Assembly (NCBI RefSeq): GCF_001499855.1
Contig: NZ_LQIK01000012.1
Span: 186,001-250,000 of the forward strand
Direction: 5' to 3'
DNA length: 64,000 bases
DNA from: Mycobacterium sp. GA-0227b
GTDB taxonomy: Bacteria; Actinomycetota; Actinomycetes; Mycobacteriales; Mycobacteriaceae
Positions 17,062 through 25,780 of this stretch are shown here, in pieces. Positions within the stretch are counted from its first letter, which is position 1; the number at the start of each line of letters is the position of its first letter. Made by a program: the position numbers and the translations under genes. The notes under the pieces were generated by a model. The model worked only from the letters and a program-made list of their open reading frames with translations. It was not told the DNA's origin and searched no databases.

Positions 17062-18216
17062 CTAGGGCCCCTGGTCCCAGCGGTATGGAGCGACCAACGG
17101 GTTGCCGCCCGGTGGCGGCACGTTGTGGTTGCACGGGCTGGGGAACTGGCCGATGGTGCGGCCCCACTGCAGCTCCAGCCAGGTCAGGTTGCACTCAAAC
17201 CGCGACCCGGTGAAGAACCCGGAGTCGATTCGGCTCAACGTCAGGTCGACGACGAGCGTCAGGTTCGCGTAGTCGCCCCGCATCCAGTTGGTCAGTGTCT
17301 CCTTGGGGAACGGGAAGGTGGGCAGGAAGCTCAGCGCTCGGGTCAGCGCGGGACCGGCATCGGCCAGTTCCTGCAGCACCACGCCGAGGTCCTTGAGCTC
17401 CTGCACCAGAGCTTCCTTGGTCTGGTTGACCGAGTCGGCGGCCAGCGCGCTGAACCTGCCGAGCTGGGTCAGCGCCTCGGTCAGGTTCTGCCGTTGATCC
17501 CGCAGCACGGCCAAGGCGTCGGGCACCGTCCGTAATGCCTTGTCCACCACCGGCTTCTGCGCCGCGAACTGCCCGATGAGGTTGTTCAGGCTCTCCGTCG
17601 CGTCGATGATGTCCTGTTTCTGGTCGTCGAGATGGCCGATCGCGATGTCGAGCTGTTCGATCAGGCTGCGTAGGTCGTTCTCGCGACCGGCGAACGCGAC
17701 GCTCAGTGCCTCGGTGATGTCGTGGATGTTGCCGATCCCGCCGCCGTTGAGCAGCAGCGCCACGGCGGCCAGCGCCTGCTCTGTGCTCGGATACGAACTC
17801 GACGACGCCAACGGGATCAGCGAGCCTTCTTTCAGCTTTCCTTGCGGCGGCACGTCGGTCGGCGGCGCCAATTCGATGTGCAGGGAACCCAACAGGCTTG
17901 TCAGCCCGAGCTTCGCCGTCGCGTTCGCGGGCAGCTCGACGTCGCCGTTGAGCTTCATGGTCACCAGCGCGTGCCAGTTCTGCCGCTCGATCTTGGTGAC
18001 GTGGCCGACGTTCACATCGGCGACCCGGACGCGGGAGTTCGGTTCGATGTTGTCCACGTCGGGCATCTGCGCCTGAATGGTGAACGCGTTCGGTCCCGTG
18101 CCCTCACCGCCCGGCAGCGGAAGCGAGTTCAGCCCCTGCCAATCGGAACAGCCGGACAGCAGGCCGGCCGATACGACCACGACGGCCAGCTTGCGAATGA
18201 CCCTGCGTCGCATCAT
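17062..18216 (-). CDS. mceE: MCE family lipoprotein MceE
   Basis: A 384-residue Mce subunit with a lipoprotein signal: RKLAVVVVSAGLLSGCSDW, lipobox LLSGC. The MCE domain runs FTIQAQMPDVDNIEPNSRVRVADVNVGHVTKIERQ..HALVTMKLNGDVELPANATAKLG, followed by the helical needle region. MceE is the one lipoprotein in each mce operon. The ATG 18216 overlaps the mceD stop (ATGA), which settles the start despite a longer open frame upstream. Confidence 0.9.
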   Translation of the reverse strand: MMRRRVIRKLAVVVVSAGLLSGCSDWQGLNSLPLPGGEGTGPNAFTIQAQMPDVDNIEPNSRVRVADVNVGHVTKIERQNWHALVTMKLNGDVELPANATAKLGLTSLLGSLHIELAPPTDVPPQGKLKEGSLIPLASSSSYPSTEQALAAVALLLNGGGIGNIHDITEALSVAFAGRENDLRSLIEQLDIAIGHLDDQKQDIIDATESLNNLIGQFAAQKPVVDKALRTVPDALAVLRDQRQNLTEALTQLGRFSALAADSVNQTKEALVQELKDLGVVLQELADAGPALTRALSFLPTFPFPKETLTNWMRGDYANLTLVVDLTLSRIDSGFFTGSRFECNLTWLELQWGRTIGQFPSPCNHNVPPPGGNPLVAPYRWDQGP

Positions 18217-19559
18217 GGCCCCACCCCCGGCGGCACCATCATCCCGTGCAAACCGTCGGCGGGGTTCGGCGTGACGGTCCCCCCGCTTTCTGCGGCCAAC
18301 GGCGGACCCGCCGGCGGGGCCGATGGCGACGGTCCTGCGTCGGGCGGTGGGGCCGAAGAAGGAATGGGCTGCGACGGAACAGGTTGCGGCGGAATGTAGT
18401 TCGGGCGCAACCAGTCCTCGCTGTAGGTCAGTTCGTTCGGCCGCGTCGAGGCGCCGACGAAGACGTTCTGCATGATGGGCAGGAAGTTGTACTGGCGGTT
18501 CTTGAGGATCGGCGCCAGGTACTGCACACACAGCTTCGCCGACTCCTCGGCGCCCAGCCGTGACGCCGCCTGAATACCGCCGCACAGGAACGAGATTGGA
18601 TTGGCGAAGTTGTTGAGCATCGGCACGCTGCTGACCGCCCCCTGCGACGGCTGCCAGATGTTCACATAGTTCTGCAAGGTGTTGGGCGCCACGTGCAGGA
18701 ACTGCTTGACGTCGGCGAGGCTGTCGGTCAGCGCCTGGGTCACTCCGGCCAACTTGTCCGACGTGGTGCCCAGCGATTCGCGATTGTCGGCGACGAAGGC
18801 CTGGACCTCTCCGACGACGTTGTTGAGGTCGCGCACCGCGTTGGCGACTTCGTCGGGATCGTTGGCGAGCAGGCCGGTCACCGTCGCCAGGTTCTGATTG
18901 AGCTGGCGCATCACGTCGGTGCTGTCCTGCAGCGCCGACACCAGGATCGCCAAATTCTTGACGGTGGAGAAGATGTCGGTGCTGTGATCACCCAGCGCCG
19001 TCACCGCCTGCGACAGCTTGATGACCGTCTCGCGGATGTTGGCGCCTTCGCCGCGCAGGTTGTCGGCGGTGGTGTTGATGACCGAGCCCAGCGGGCTCAC
19101 TCCCCCCGGCTCGGTCGGCTGCAGCGTTTCGGCCAGCTTCTCCAACTGTTGGCGGACTTCGTCCCACTCCACCGGAACGGCGGTGCGTTCCCGCGGAATG
19201 ACCGCGTCGTCCTTCATCACCGGTCCCCCGGTGTAGGCCGGGGTGAGCTGAATGCTGCGCGCGGTCACCAGCGTCGGAGACAGGATCGCGGCCTTGGCGT
19301 CGGCCGGGACCTTGTATTTGCTGTCGTACCAGAACGAGATCTTCACCCGCTCGGGCTGCGGCTCGATCGACTCGATCCTGCCCACGCCAACACCGAGGAT
19401 GTTGACGTCGTCGCCGGGGTAGATGCCATTGGCGTTCTCGAAGTATGCGACGACGTGGGTGCGGTCGATCCTCTCGACGGTGCGCAACAGCACGATCGCA
19501 CCGGCGGCCAGTATCACGACCAATGCGATGGCCAAGATGTTCCTCGCGGTGCGCGTCAC
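18213..19559 (-). CDS. mceD: MCE family protein MceD
   Basis: 448 residues: N-terminal helix (NILAIALVVILAAGAIVLLRTVERI), MCE domain (VVAYFENANGIYPGDDVNILGVGVGRIESIEPQPERVKISFWYDSKYKVPADAKAAILS), a helical needle segment with GEGANIRETVIKLSQAVTALGDHSTDIFSTVKNLAILVSALQDS, and a Pro-rich tail (PPPDAGPSPSAPPAGPPL). It overlaps mceE by four bases. It is part of the membrane-spanning lipid conduit. Confidence 0.9.
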   Translation of the reverse strand: MTRTARNILAIALVVILAAGAIVLLRTVERIDRTHVVAYFENANGIYPGDDVNILGVGVGRIESIEPQPERVKISFWYDSKYKVPADAKAAILSPTLVTARSIQLTPAYTGGPVMKDDAVIPRERTAVPVEWDEVRQQLEKLAETLQPTEPGGVSPLGSVINTTADNLRGEGANIRETVIKLSQAVTALGDHSTDIFSTVKNLAILVSALQDSTDVMRQLNQNLATVTGLLANDPDEVANAVRDLNNVVGEVQAFVADNRESLGTTSDKLAGVTQALTDSLADVKQFLHVAPNTLQNYVNIWQPSQGAVSSVPMLNNFANPISFLCGGIQAASRLGAEESAKLCVQYLAPILKNRQYNFLPIMQNVFVGASTRPNELTYSEDWLRPNYIPPQPVPSQPIPSSAPPPDAGPSPSAPPAGPPLAAESGGTVTPNPADGLHGMMVPPGVGP

Positions 19560-20908
19560 TGTCCGGCCTCCGCGGGTGCACCGTGGGAAACCCCACCGGG
19601 AGCGGGCACCATCACCGGAGCGGGAGTCGGCTCAGGAGTCGACTGCAGCCCCGGCGGGGCCGCGGGGGGCGGGCCCGGGGGCGGCCCACCGGGCGGCGGC
19701 GCCGGCGGCGGCTGGCGGTACGGGTAGCAGCCGGGTCCGGGCAACGGCAAGCCGGGCAATCCGCACGGTTGGTCGCCGGGATTGCCGGTGATGGCGTCGG
19801 GAACGGTCAGCCGCGGTTCGCCGCCCTGACCCGTGCGCGGGAAGGGCACCGGCAGCGCCGGCGTGCCCGGCTGACCGACCTGTGGGTCGCTGAGTTCCGA
19901 GGGCAGTAGCACATTCGGATCCAGACCCAGGTCGGAGAACGCGGCGTCGATGAACGGCTGCAGGAATTGGCCGGGCAGCAGGTTCGCGACGTAGGTCTTG
20001 AAGAACGGGCCGCCTGAGACCGATTCGCCGAGCGACATCGAGTAGTCGGTGAGCAACGTCAGCGACCGCTGCAGGCGTTCCTTGCGGTTGTCGATGATCG
20101 TCAGCACTCCGTTGAGCTTGTCGAGCGCAGGTCGCATGGTTTCGCGGTTCTCGGCGATGAAGCCCTGCAACTGCTCGCTGAGAGCCGAGATGTTGCCCGA
20201 GACCTGATCGAGTGCCGCGCTTTGGCTTTCGAGCTCGGCCAGCAGCGCATTGGTGTTGGTGATCAGGCTGACCACCTGGCCGCTGCGCTCGGCCAGCACG
20301 GTGGTGGCCTTGTCGGCGTTGTTCAGCAGACCTCTGAGCTGCGCATCGCGCTCGTTGAGCGTCTCGGAGAACCGGGCCACCCCTTCGACCGCGATCCGTA
20401 GCTCCGGTGGAGTGTCGGAGAACGTGTCCGCCAACACGCGAAGCGAATCCGACAACTGGTTCGTGTTCAAGCCGCTGATCGTCGTCGCCAGATCGCCCAG
20501 CGCATCAGGGAGTTGATACGGCGACGTCGTCCGATCCATCGGAATCGTGCCCTCTTGTTGGCCGTCGCCGCGAGAGGTGACTTCGAGGATCTTCGTGCCC
20601 AACAGGCCTTCGGTCTTGATCGCGGCCTCGGTGCGGTCGCCGAGCCGGATGTCCTTGGCGACGGTGAACTTCACCAGGGCGCGCGGCCCGTCCAACTCGA
20701 TGGACTTGACCCGACCCACCTCGAATCCCGAAACCTGTACGGCCTCACCAACTGTCAGCCCACCCACCTCGGCGAAATAGGCCGAGTACTCCTTGCCCTG
20801 CAGGAACGGCAGCCGGTCGTAATTCAGTGACCCCAGCACGATGCCGATCGTCAACACCAGCCCGATGACACCGATGACGGTTTGATTGCGTTCAGAGAAG
20901 GACTTCAC
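19556..20908 (-). CDS. mceC: MCE family protein MceC
   Basis: 450 residues from a GTG that overlaps the mceB TGA (GTGA), giving the N-terminus KSFSERNQTVIGVIGLVLTIGIVLGSLNYDRLPF. The MCE domain follows (YSAYFAEVGGLTVGEAVQVSGFEVGRVKSIELDGPRALVKFTVAKDIRLGDRTEAAIKTEGLLG), then long helices. The C-terminus is extremely Pro/Gly-rich (RQPPPAPPPGGPPPGPPPAAPPG), a feature of MceC/D tails. It overlaps mceD by four bases. Confidence 0.9.
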   Translation of the reverse strand: MKSFSERNQTVIGVIGLVLTIGIVLGSLNYDRLPFLQGKEYSAYFAEVGGLTVGEAVQVSGFEVGRVKSIELDGPRALVKFTVAKDIRLGDRTEAAIKTEGLLGTKILEVTSRGDGQQEGTIPMDRTTSPYQLPDALGDLATTISGLNTNQLSDSLRVLADTFSDTPPELRIAVEGVARFSETLNERDAQLRGLLNNADKATTVLAERSGQVVSLITNTNALLAELESQSAALDQVSGNISALSEQLQGFIAENRETMRPALDKLNGVLTIIDNRKERLQRSLTLLTDYSMSLGESVSGGPFFKTYVANLLPGQFLQPFIDAAFSDLGLDPNVLLPSELSDPQVGQPGTPALPVPFPRTGQGGEPRLTVPDAITGNPGDQPCGLPGLPLPGPGCYPYRQPPPAPPPGGPPPGPPPAAPPGLQSTPEPTPAPVMVPAPGGVSHGAPAEAGQ

Positions 20909-21945
20909 CTCGGCGCACACCTCCCGGTGGACTGCCCGGCGACTTTCACATACACCGGCTGGCCGCCCTTGCCGTTGAGCTTGAGCACGATGTCACACAG
21001 GTAGAAGGTGAAGAAGTCGCCGTAAATGCCTTGCCGTGCCAGCGCTTGATACGCATCCGGCAGGGTGTTCAGCAGGTTGTCGAAGTACTCGTGGTCGGCC
21101 ACCACGATTCCCGCTGCGCGGTCCGTCTCCTGAATCGTCTTGGCGAACGGCGGACGGGCCTGGGACAGGAGGTCGGTGATGCTCGCGGCGGCGGCGTTGG
21201 TGTACGCAACCCCGCTGCTGATGTCCTCTCTGCGGGATTGCAGTGTTCCGACCAGTTCGGTCAGCGCGTCGACTGCCTTGGCGAACTGGTCGCTCTGGTC
21301 GCCGAGCGATCCCAGCACGACGTTGAGGTTGACCAGGACCTCGCCGATCAGCCGATCACGGTCGGCCAGCGTGCTCGTCAGCGTGGCGGTCTGGGCAAGG
21401 AACGAGTTGATAGTCGCACCCTGACCCTGCAGAGCCGAAATCAGTTGGCCCGACAAGGCATTGACTTGATCTGGATCCAGCGCCCGGAACAGCGGCCGGA
21501 AACCACCGATCAGTGCGTCGAGGTCGAGCGCGGGCGACGTGCGGGCCAAGGGGATCGTGCCGCCGGGCTCGAGCTTCTTGATTCCGCCGGCCCCCTCTTC
21601 GAGCGCCAGGTATCGACCGCCGATGAGGTCGTCATACCGGATGACGGCTCTGCTGCCCTCGGTCAGCACCACCGACTTGTCGGCGGTGAACTCGACCCGC
21701 GCCGTGGTATCCGGTTGGATCTCAACGTTTTCGACCTTGCCGACCTCGACGCCGGCGATGCGGACGAAGTCGCCGTTCTCCAGCCCGGTGACATTGGTGA
21801 ACTCGGCGACGTAGCTGTTGGTGGCTTCCCCGAAGCGCAACTCCGCGAAGATCGCGAACAAGCCGAACACGCCGAGCAGGCACACAGTCAAGAACACGGC
21901 GAGACGCACGGCGTCGTGTCGAACCCTGGCTGTCATGCCTGACAC
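20905..21945 (-). CDS. mceB: MCE family protein MceB
   Basis: 346 residues. GTG 21945 sits behind AAAGGAGATGAGCC, a strong ribosome site, and yields SGMTARVRHDAVRLAVFLTVCLLGVFGLFAIFAEL. The MCE domain is NSYVAEFTNVTGLENGDFVRIAGVEVGKVENVEIQPDTTARVEFTADKSVVLTEGSRAVIRYDDLIGGRYLAL, followed by helices and a short, non-proline-rich C-terminus ending YGDFFTFYLCDIVLKLNG, typical of MceB. The gap from mceA is 45 bases. Confidence 0.9.
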   Translation of the reverse strand: MSGMTARVRHDAVRLAVFLTVCLLGVFGLFAIFAELRFGEATNSYVAEFTNVTGLENGDFVRIAGVEVGKVENVEIQPDTTARVEFTADKSVVLTEGSRAVIRYDDLIGGRYLALEEGAGGIKKLEPGGTIPLARTSPALDLDALIGGFRPLFRALDPDQVNALSGQLISALQGQGATINSFLAQTATLTSTLADRDRLIGEVLVNLNVVLGSLGDQSDQFAKAVDALTELVGTLQSRREDISSGVAYTNAAAASITDLLSQARPPFAKTIQETDRAAGIVVADHEYFDNLLNTLPDAYQALARQGIYGDFFTFYLCDIVLKLNGKGGQPVYVKVAGQSTGRCAPR

Positions 21946-21990
21946 GGCTCATCTCCTTTCATGGCTTGCTCTGTCGGCGGTCGCTGGCGG

Positions 21991-23451
21991 TCACGGGAAC
22001 GGCGGTCCCGGTCGGGCCGGGGTGGGCAACGGTGTCGGTCGTAGCGGTGTGGGCTGCATCTGCGCGGGCGAATGCACGATGAACGGCTCAGAACCCGGCG
22101 TGGGACCGGGTTCGCGCGGCGCCATCGGCGGCGGCGCGGCCGGCAGGCCCGGCCACAGCGGGGTGCCGTCGTCTGCGTACAGGTCTGCACCGTAGGCCGG
22201 AGCGCCCGGGTACGGGATCGGACCGATCGCGGGTCCCCCGAAGAGGTTGCGGACGCTCGGCGGCTCGGGCACGGCGCGGGTGACCGGCAGGTAGTTGGCA
22301 TACCCGGGGAAGCCGATGCCCGGGTTGGGGCGCCAGTCGATTCCGGTGCCGAATCCGGTGTTGGTGACGAGATTTCGGACCGGCCAGTTCTTTGCGACGT
22401 CGGGCAGCGAGCCGCAACTGGGTTTGCCGCCCGGGCCGCCCTTGGCGCCGATGATCGGCAGATGCTCGGGGTACCGGTACGGGTCGTCGCCGAGTGCCAA
22501 CCCGACATCCAGCACCAGCGTGCGGCCGTTGCCGCCCGGCGCGTCGTACCCGCCGGTGTCCAGCAGCGTCTTCGCGCCGGTCAGCAGGCAGGTGTACTCC
22601 GGGCTGTACTTGTAAAGCAGGTTGGTCGTCGGCTCCAGCACGTTGATGGCCTTGATCAGGTTGGCCTGGTTCGGAGCGAGCAGGTTGATGCCGGCGTTGG
22701 AAAGCCCGATGGTGGCCAGCAGCAACGCGTCCAGCTGGCTGGCGCGGGCGGCGATCGTGGTGCTGGTTGTACTTGCCGCGTCGAGCGTGGTCAGGATGTC
22801 CTGCGCCGCAGCGCTGTACGTGTCGTTGAAGTCCCGCAGCGCGCGCAGGTCGGCGGTCACCGTCTCGTGGCGCGGATTGAGCTCCAGCAGAACCTGATTC
22901 GCGGCGGTGGTGGCCTCACCGATCCGCTCGCCCTGACCTCGGACGCCCTGGGCGAGCGCGGACAAGGTGCTGTTGAGCTTGGCCGGGTCGATCTGCTCGA
23001 GCACCTCGACGACGTTCTGGAATACCGTGTTGGCCTCCACGGTGACGTTGCGCGACTGGATCACCTGACCGGCCGAGAGCCGTTGCGAGCTGGGGTCGCT
23101 CGGATAGATCAGGTCGACGAATTTGGCGCCGAACACGGTGGTGGCCCGGATCTGCGCCTCGACGTTCGCCGGGATGTACTCGAGCTTGTCCTGGTCGATC
23201 TCCAGCTTCAACGCCACCGGTTGGCTGCCGCCCTGGATCTCGGCGACCCGGCCGACCTGCACGCCGCGCAACTTGACCTTGGCGTTGGTCTCCATCACCA
23301 GACCCGACCGATCGGAGGTCAGCGTGACCGTCTCGGTCGACCTGAAGCTGCCGCGGAACAAGGCATACGTCAGCCAGATGGAGGCCAAGATGATGACCAC
23401 GAGGATCAATGTCCACCACGCGGGATGCAGGCCTTCGTCGTGTTCGTCCAC
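21991..23451 (-). CDS. mceA: MCE family protein MceA
   Basis: 486 residues from GTG 23451, two bases after the yrbEB stop. It has an N-terminal helix (WWTLILVVIILASIWLTYALF), an MCE domain (TVTLTSDRSGLVMETNAKVKLRGVQVGRVAEIQGG..ALKLEIDQDKLEYIPANVEAQIRATTVFGAKFVDLIYP), a needle region, and the MceA-typical motif YPEHLPIIGAKGGPGGKPSC. The C-terminal 60 residues are Pro-rich. The exact paralogue number (mce1-mce9) cannot be set from sequence alone. Confidence 0.9.
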   Translation of the reverse strand: MDEHDEGLHPAWWTLILVVIILASIWLTYALFRGSFRSTETVTLTSDRSGLVMETNAKVKLRGVQVGRVAEIQGGSQPVALKLEIDQDKLEYIPANVEAQIRATTVFGAKFVDLIYPSDPSSQRLSAGQVIQSRNVTVEANTVFQNVVEVLEQIDPAKLNSTLSALAQGVRGQGERIGEATTAANQVLLELNPRHETVTADLRALRDFNDTYSAAAQDILTTLDAASTTSTTIAARASQLDALLLATIGLSNAGINLLAPNQANLIKAINVLEPTTNLLYKYSPEYTCLLTGAKTLLDTGGYDAPGGNGRTLVLDVGLALGDDPYRYPEHLPIIGAKGGPGGKPSCGSLPDVAKNWPVRNLVTNTGFGTGIDWRPNPGIGFPGYANYLPVTRAVPEPPSVRNLFGGPAIGPIPYPGAPAYGADLYADDGTPLWPGLPAAPPPMAPREPGPTPGSEPFIVHSPAQMQPTPLRPTPLPTPARPGPPFP

Positions 23452-23453
23452 GG

Positions 23454-24308
23454 TCAGCCCGCCAGGTTGAAGTTGCCGGATTGACCGTAGACCGCCAGCG
23501 AGAGCATCACGAGCACGAACGCGGAGACGATCAGCGAGGTGCGCACCGCACGCCCGACGGCTTCACCCACGCCGGCCGGCCCGCCTCGTGCGGTGTAGCC
23601 GTAGTAGGTGTGCACGAGCATGATCACCACTGACAGCGCGATGGTTTGGCCGAACGACCACAGCAGGTCGGTGGGGTTGAGGAACGTCCTGAAGTAGTGG
23701 TCGTAGACGCCCGTCGACTGGCCGTAGAGCACGGTGGTGCCGAACCGCGCCGCCCAGAACGCGGCGATCACGCCGACGCAGTACAGCGGGATCACCACGA
23801 GGAATCCGGCGACCACTCGAGTGGAGGCGAGATAGGCGATGCTACGGATGCCCATCACCTCGAGCGCATCGATCTCCTCGTTGATCCGCATGGCGCCGAG
23901 TTGGGCGGTCGCGCCGGCTCCGATGGTTGCCGACAACGCCACCGCGGTGGTGGCCGGCGCGATGAGGCGCACGTTGAAGAACGCCGACGCGAAACCGGTC
24001 AGCGCCTCGACACCGATCTCCGAAAAGTCGGTGTAGCCCTGCACCGCCACCAGCGCGCCCGTCGTCACGGTCAGGAAGCCGATGATCGCCACCGTGCCGC
24101 CGATGATGATGAGTGCGCCCGCCCCGAGGCCCATTTGAGCGATGATCCGGATCAACTCGACCTGGTAGTGCATGATCGTGTAGCGGATCGAGCTCAAGGT
24201 GCGGCCGAAGAACTTGGTTTGCATCCCGATTCGGTTCCACGGGTCGGCCACGCTGCGGAACCGGCTTTTCAGCCAGGGGAACTGGGAATGCGGCCTCGAT
24301 ACGGTCAC
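23454..24308 (-). CDS. yrbEB: YrbE/MlaE family permease B
   Basis: A 284-residue MlaE-type permease that, with YrbEA, forms the membrane core of the Mce ABC importer. Core motif: TTAVALSATIGAGATAQLGAMRINEEIDALEVMGIRSIAYLASTRVVAGFLVVIPLY, the Glu-rich coupling helix of the family. The C-terminal YYGYTARGGPAGVGEAVGRAVRTSLI is the second signature. The GTG at 24308 overlaps the yrbEA stop (ATGTGA), giving VTVSRPHSQF. About five membrane segments are present. Confidence 0.9.
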   Translation of the reverse strand: MTVSRPHSQFPWLKSRFRSVADPWNRIGMQTKFFGRTLSSIRYTIMHYQVELIRIIAQMGLGAGALIIIGGTVAIIGFLTVTTGALVAVQGYTDFSEIGVEALTGFASAFFNVRLIAPATTAVALSATIGAGATAQLGAMRINEEIDALEVMGIRSIAYLASTRVVAGFLVVIPLYCVGVIAAFWAARFGTTVLYGQSTGVYDHYFRTFLNPTDLLWSFGQTIALSVVIMLVHTYYGYTARGGPAGVGEAVGRAVRTSLIVSAFVLVMLSLAVYGQSGNFNLAG

Positions 24309-25072
24309 ATCGTCACCTTCACCGCGACGGCCGTAGCGACGATGTTTATGGCGAACAGCGCCATGAACGTGAAGACCACGGTCTCGTTGACCGCGTTGCC
24401 GACACCCGCGGGGCCGCCGCCGACGGAAATGCCTTTGTAGCAAGCGATCATGCCGGCGGACAGCCCGAACAGCGCGGCCTTGAGCAACGCGATGACGACA
24501 TCGGCGGTCCCGATGATCAGGGTGAGACCGGACGCGAATGCACCGGGCGAGACGTTCTGGATGTAGACGGTGAAGAAGTACGCGCCGGCCAGTCCGACGA
24601 GGATCACCGTCGCGGACAGTGCGAGCGACACCAAGGTTGCGGCCAGGACGCGCGGAACAACAAGGGCTTGAATGGGATTCACGCCCATCACCCGCAGGGC
24701 GTCGAGCTCTTCGCGGATGGTGCGCGCACCGAGGTCGGCGCACATGGCGGTGGCGCCGGCGCCCGCAACGACCAGCACCGTCACGATCGGCCCGATCTGG
24801 CGCACGGTCCCGAGCGCGGCACCGGTGCCGGAGAAGTCCGCGGCACCGAACTCGACCAACAGGATGTTGAACGTGAAGGTCAGCAGGACCGTGTAGGGAA
24901 TCGTCAGCATCAGGGTCGGAAGGATCGACACCCGAGCGACAAACCACGCCTGGGAGATGAACTCTCGCCAGGCGAAGGGCGGCCTGAACATCCACACGAA
25001 CGTGTCGAGCGCCATCGAAAAGAACCCGCCGAAGGCTTGGACCGGCTTGGCAATTGCGTTGACGGCGACCAT
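24305..25072 (-). CDS. yrbEA: YrbE/MlaE family permease A
   Basis: A 255-residue permease with the MlaE signature VLVVAGAGATAMCADLGARTIREELDALRVMGVNPIQALVVPRVLAATLVSLALS and the second block YKGISVGGGPAGVGNAVNETVVFTFMALF. It is the first gene of the mce operon. The ATG at 25072 overlaps the stop of a possible 15-codon leader frame (25119-25072) as TGATG. The upstream 205-base gap contains no KstR box, which argues against this being the sterol-specific mce4 system. Confidence 0.9.
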   Translation of the reverse strand: MVAVNAIAKPVQAFGGFFSMALDTFVWMFRPPFAWREFISQAWFVARVSILPTLMLTIPYTVLLTFTFNILLVEFGAADFSGTGAALGTVRQIGPIVTVLVVAGAGATAMCADLGARTIREELDALRVMGVNPIQALVVPRVLAATLVSLALSATVILVGLAGAYFFTVYIQNVSPGAFASGLTLIIGTADVVIALLKAALFGLSAGMIACYKGISVGGGPAGVGNAVNETVVFTFMALFAINIVATAVAVKVTM

Positions 25073-25203
25073 CAGTGGGCTCTCACCCGCGTGCTGTGCG
25101 CCGCCATCTGCACTGCCATAGCCCGCCGACCTTCCCTGACACCAACAACGCGCGCCCGTGATGGCTGTGGCGCAAGGTTACACAGGGCCGGACGCCCGGG
25201 AAC

Positions 25204-25231
25204 CGTATATCAGTATTTTGCGGCCCGGCAA
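25204..25231 (-). promoter_or_regulatory. Possible promoter of the mce operon
   Basis: On the minus strand, TTGCCG (25231-25226) and CGTATA/TATACG-type hexamer (25209-25204) are separated by 16 bases, about 85 bases before the leader frame. This is a sigma-A-like arrangement found by eye in otherwise GC-rich sequence, with no experimental support. Confidence 0.3.
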
Positions 25232-25277
25232 CAGCGGACGCCGCAGACGTGAGGTTCCCCACTCAGGAAGCCATTGG

Positions 25278-25751
25278 CTAACTTCCGCGCACGGCCTCTT
25301 CCAGTTCGGAAATGACGATCTTGCGCATACCGAGCATCGCCTTGGTTGCGGCGATGGCCCGGACGGGATTCGGATCGTCGAGCAACTCGTAGAGCCGGTC
25401 GGGCACGATCTGCCAACTCAACCCGAAGCGGTCCTTCAGCCAACCGCACTGCGACTCCTGCCCGCCGTCGACGAGCCGGTTCCAGTAGTAGTCGACCTCC
25501 TGCTGGTCGGCACAGCGAACCACGAACGAGACGGCTTCGGTGAAGGCGAAATGCGGCCCGCCGTTGATCCCGACGAAGCGGTTGCCGTCCAGCACGAAGG
25601 TGGCCGACACCACTTCGCCGGGCGCACCCGGCCCGGCTTCGGTGTAGCGGTTGAGATTCTCCACCGATGAGTTCGGAAAGATCGAGGTGTAGAACGCAGC
25701 GGCTTCTTCGAGGTTGTCGTCGAACCAGAGGGAGGGAGTGATCGAAGGCAT
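25278..25751 (-). CDS. VOC family protein (PhnB-like)
   Basis: A 157-residue vicinal-oxygen-chelate protein of the PhnB / 3-demethylubiquinone methyltransferase-like group: PSITPSLWFDDNLEEAAAFYTSIFPNSSVENLNRY at the start, HFAFTEAVSFVVRCADQQEVDYYWNRLVDGGQESQCGWLKDRFGLSWQIVP in the middle. WLKDRFGLSWQIVP is the family hallmark. An in-frame ATG at 25784 overlapping the TetR stop would add 11 residues; the shorter start fits the family. It is co-transcribed after the TetR gene. The substrate is unknown. Confidence 0.8.
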   Translation of the reverse strand: MPSITPSLWFDDNLEEAAAFYTSIFPNSSVENLNRYTEAGPGAPGEVVSATFVLDGNRFVGINGGPHFAFTEAVSFVVRCADQQEVDYYWNRLVDGGQESQCGWLKDRFGLSWQIVPDRLYELLDDPNPVRAIAATKAMLGMRKIVISELEEAVRGS

Positions 25752-25780
25752 GCAGTGAAGACCGCCGCGGCGGCCGAAAT

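Noticed and set aside
24305..25277. Assignment of the mce operon as mce4 (cholesterol importer)
   Set aside because: No TnnAACnnGTTnnA site is visible upstream of yrbEA, and the downstream genes differ from the mce4 neighbourhood I know. The paralogue number was left open.
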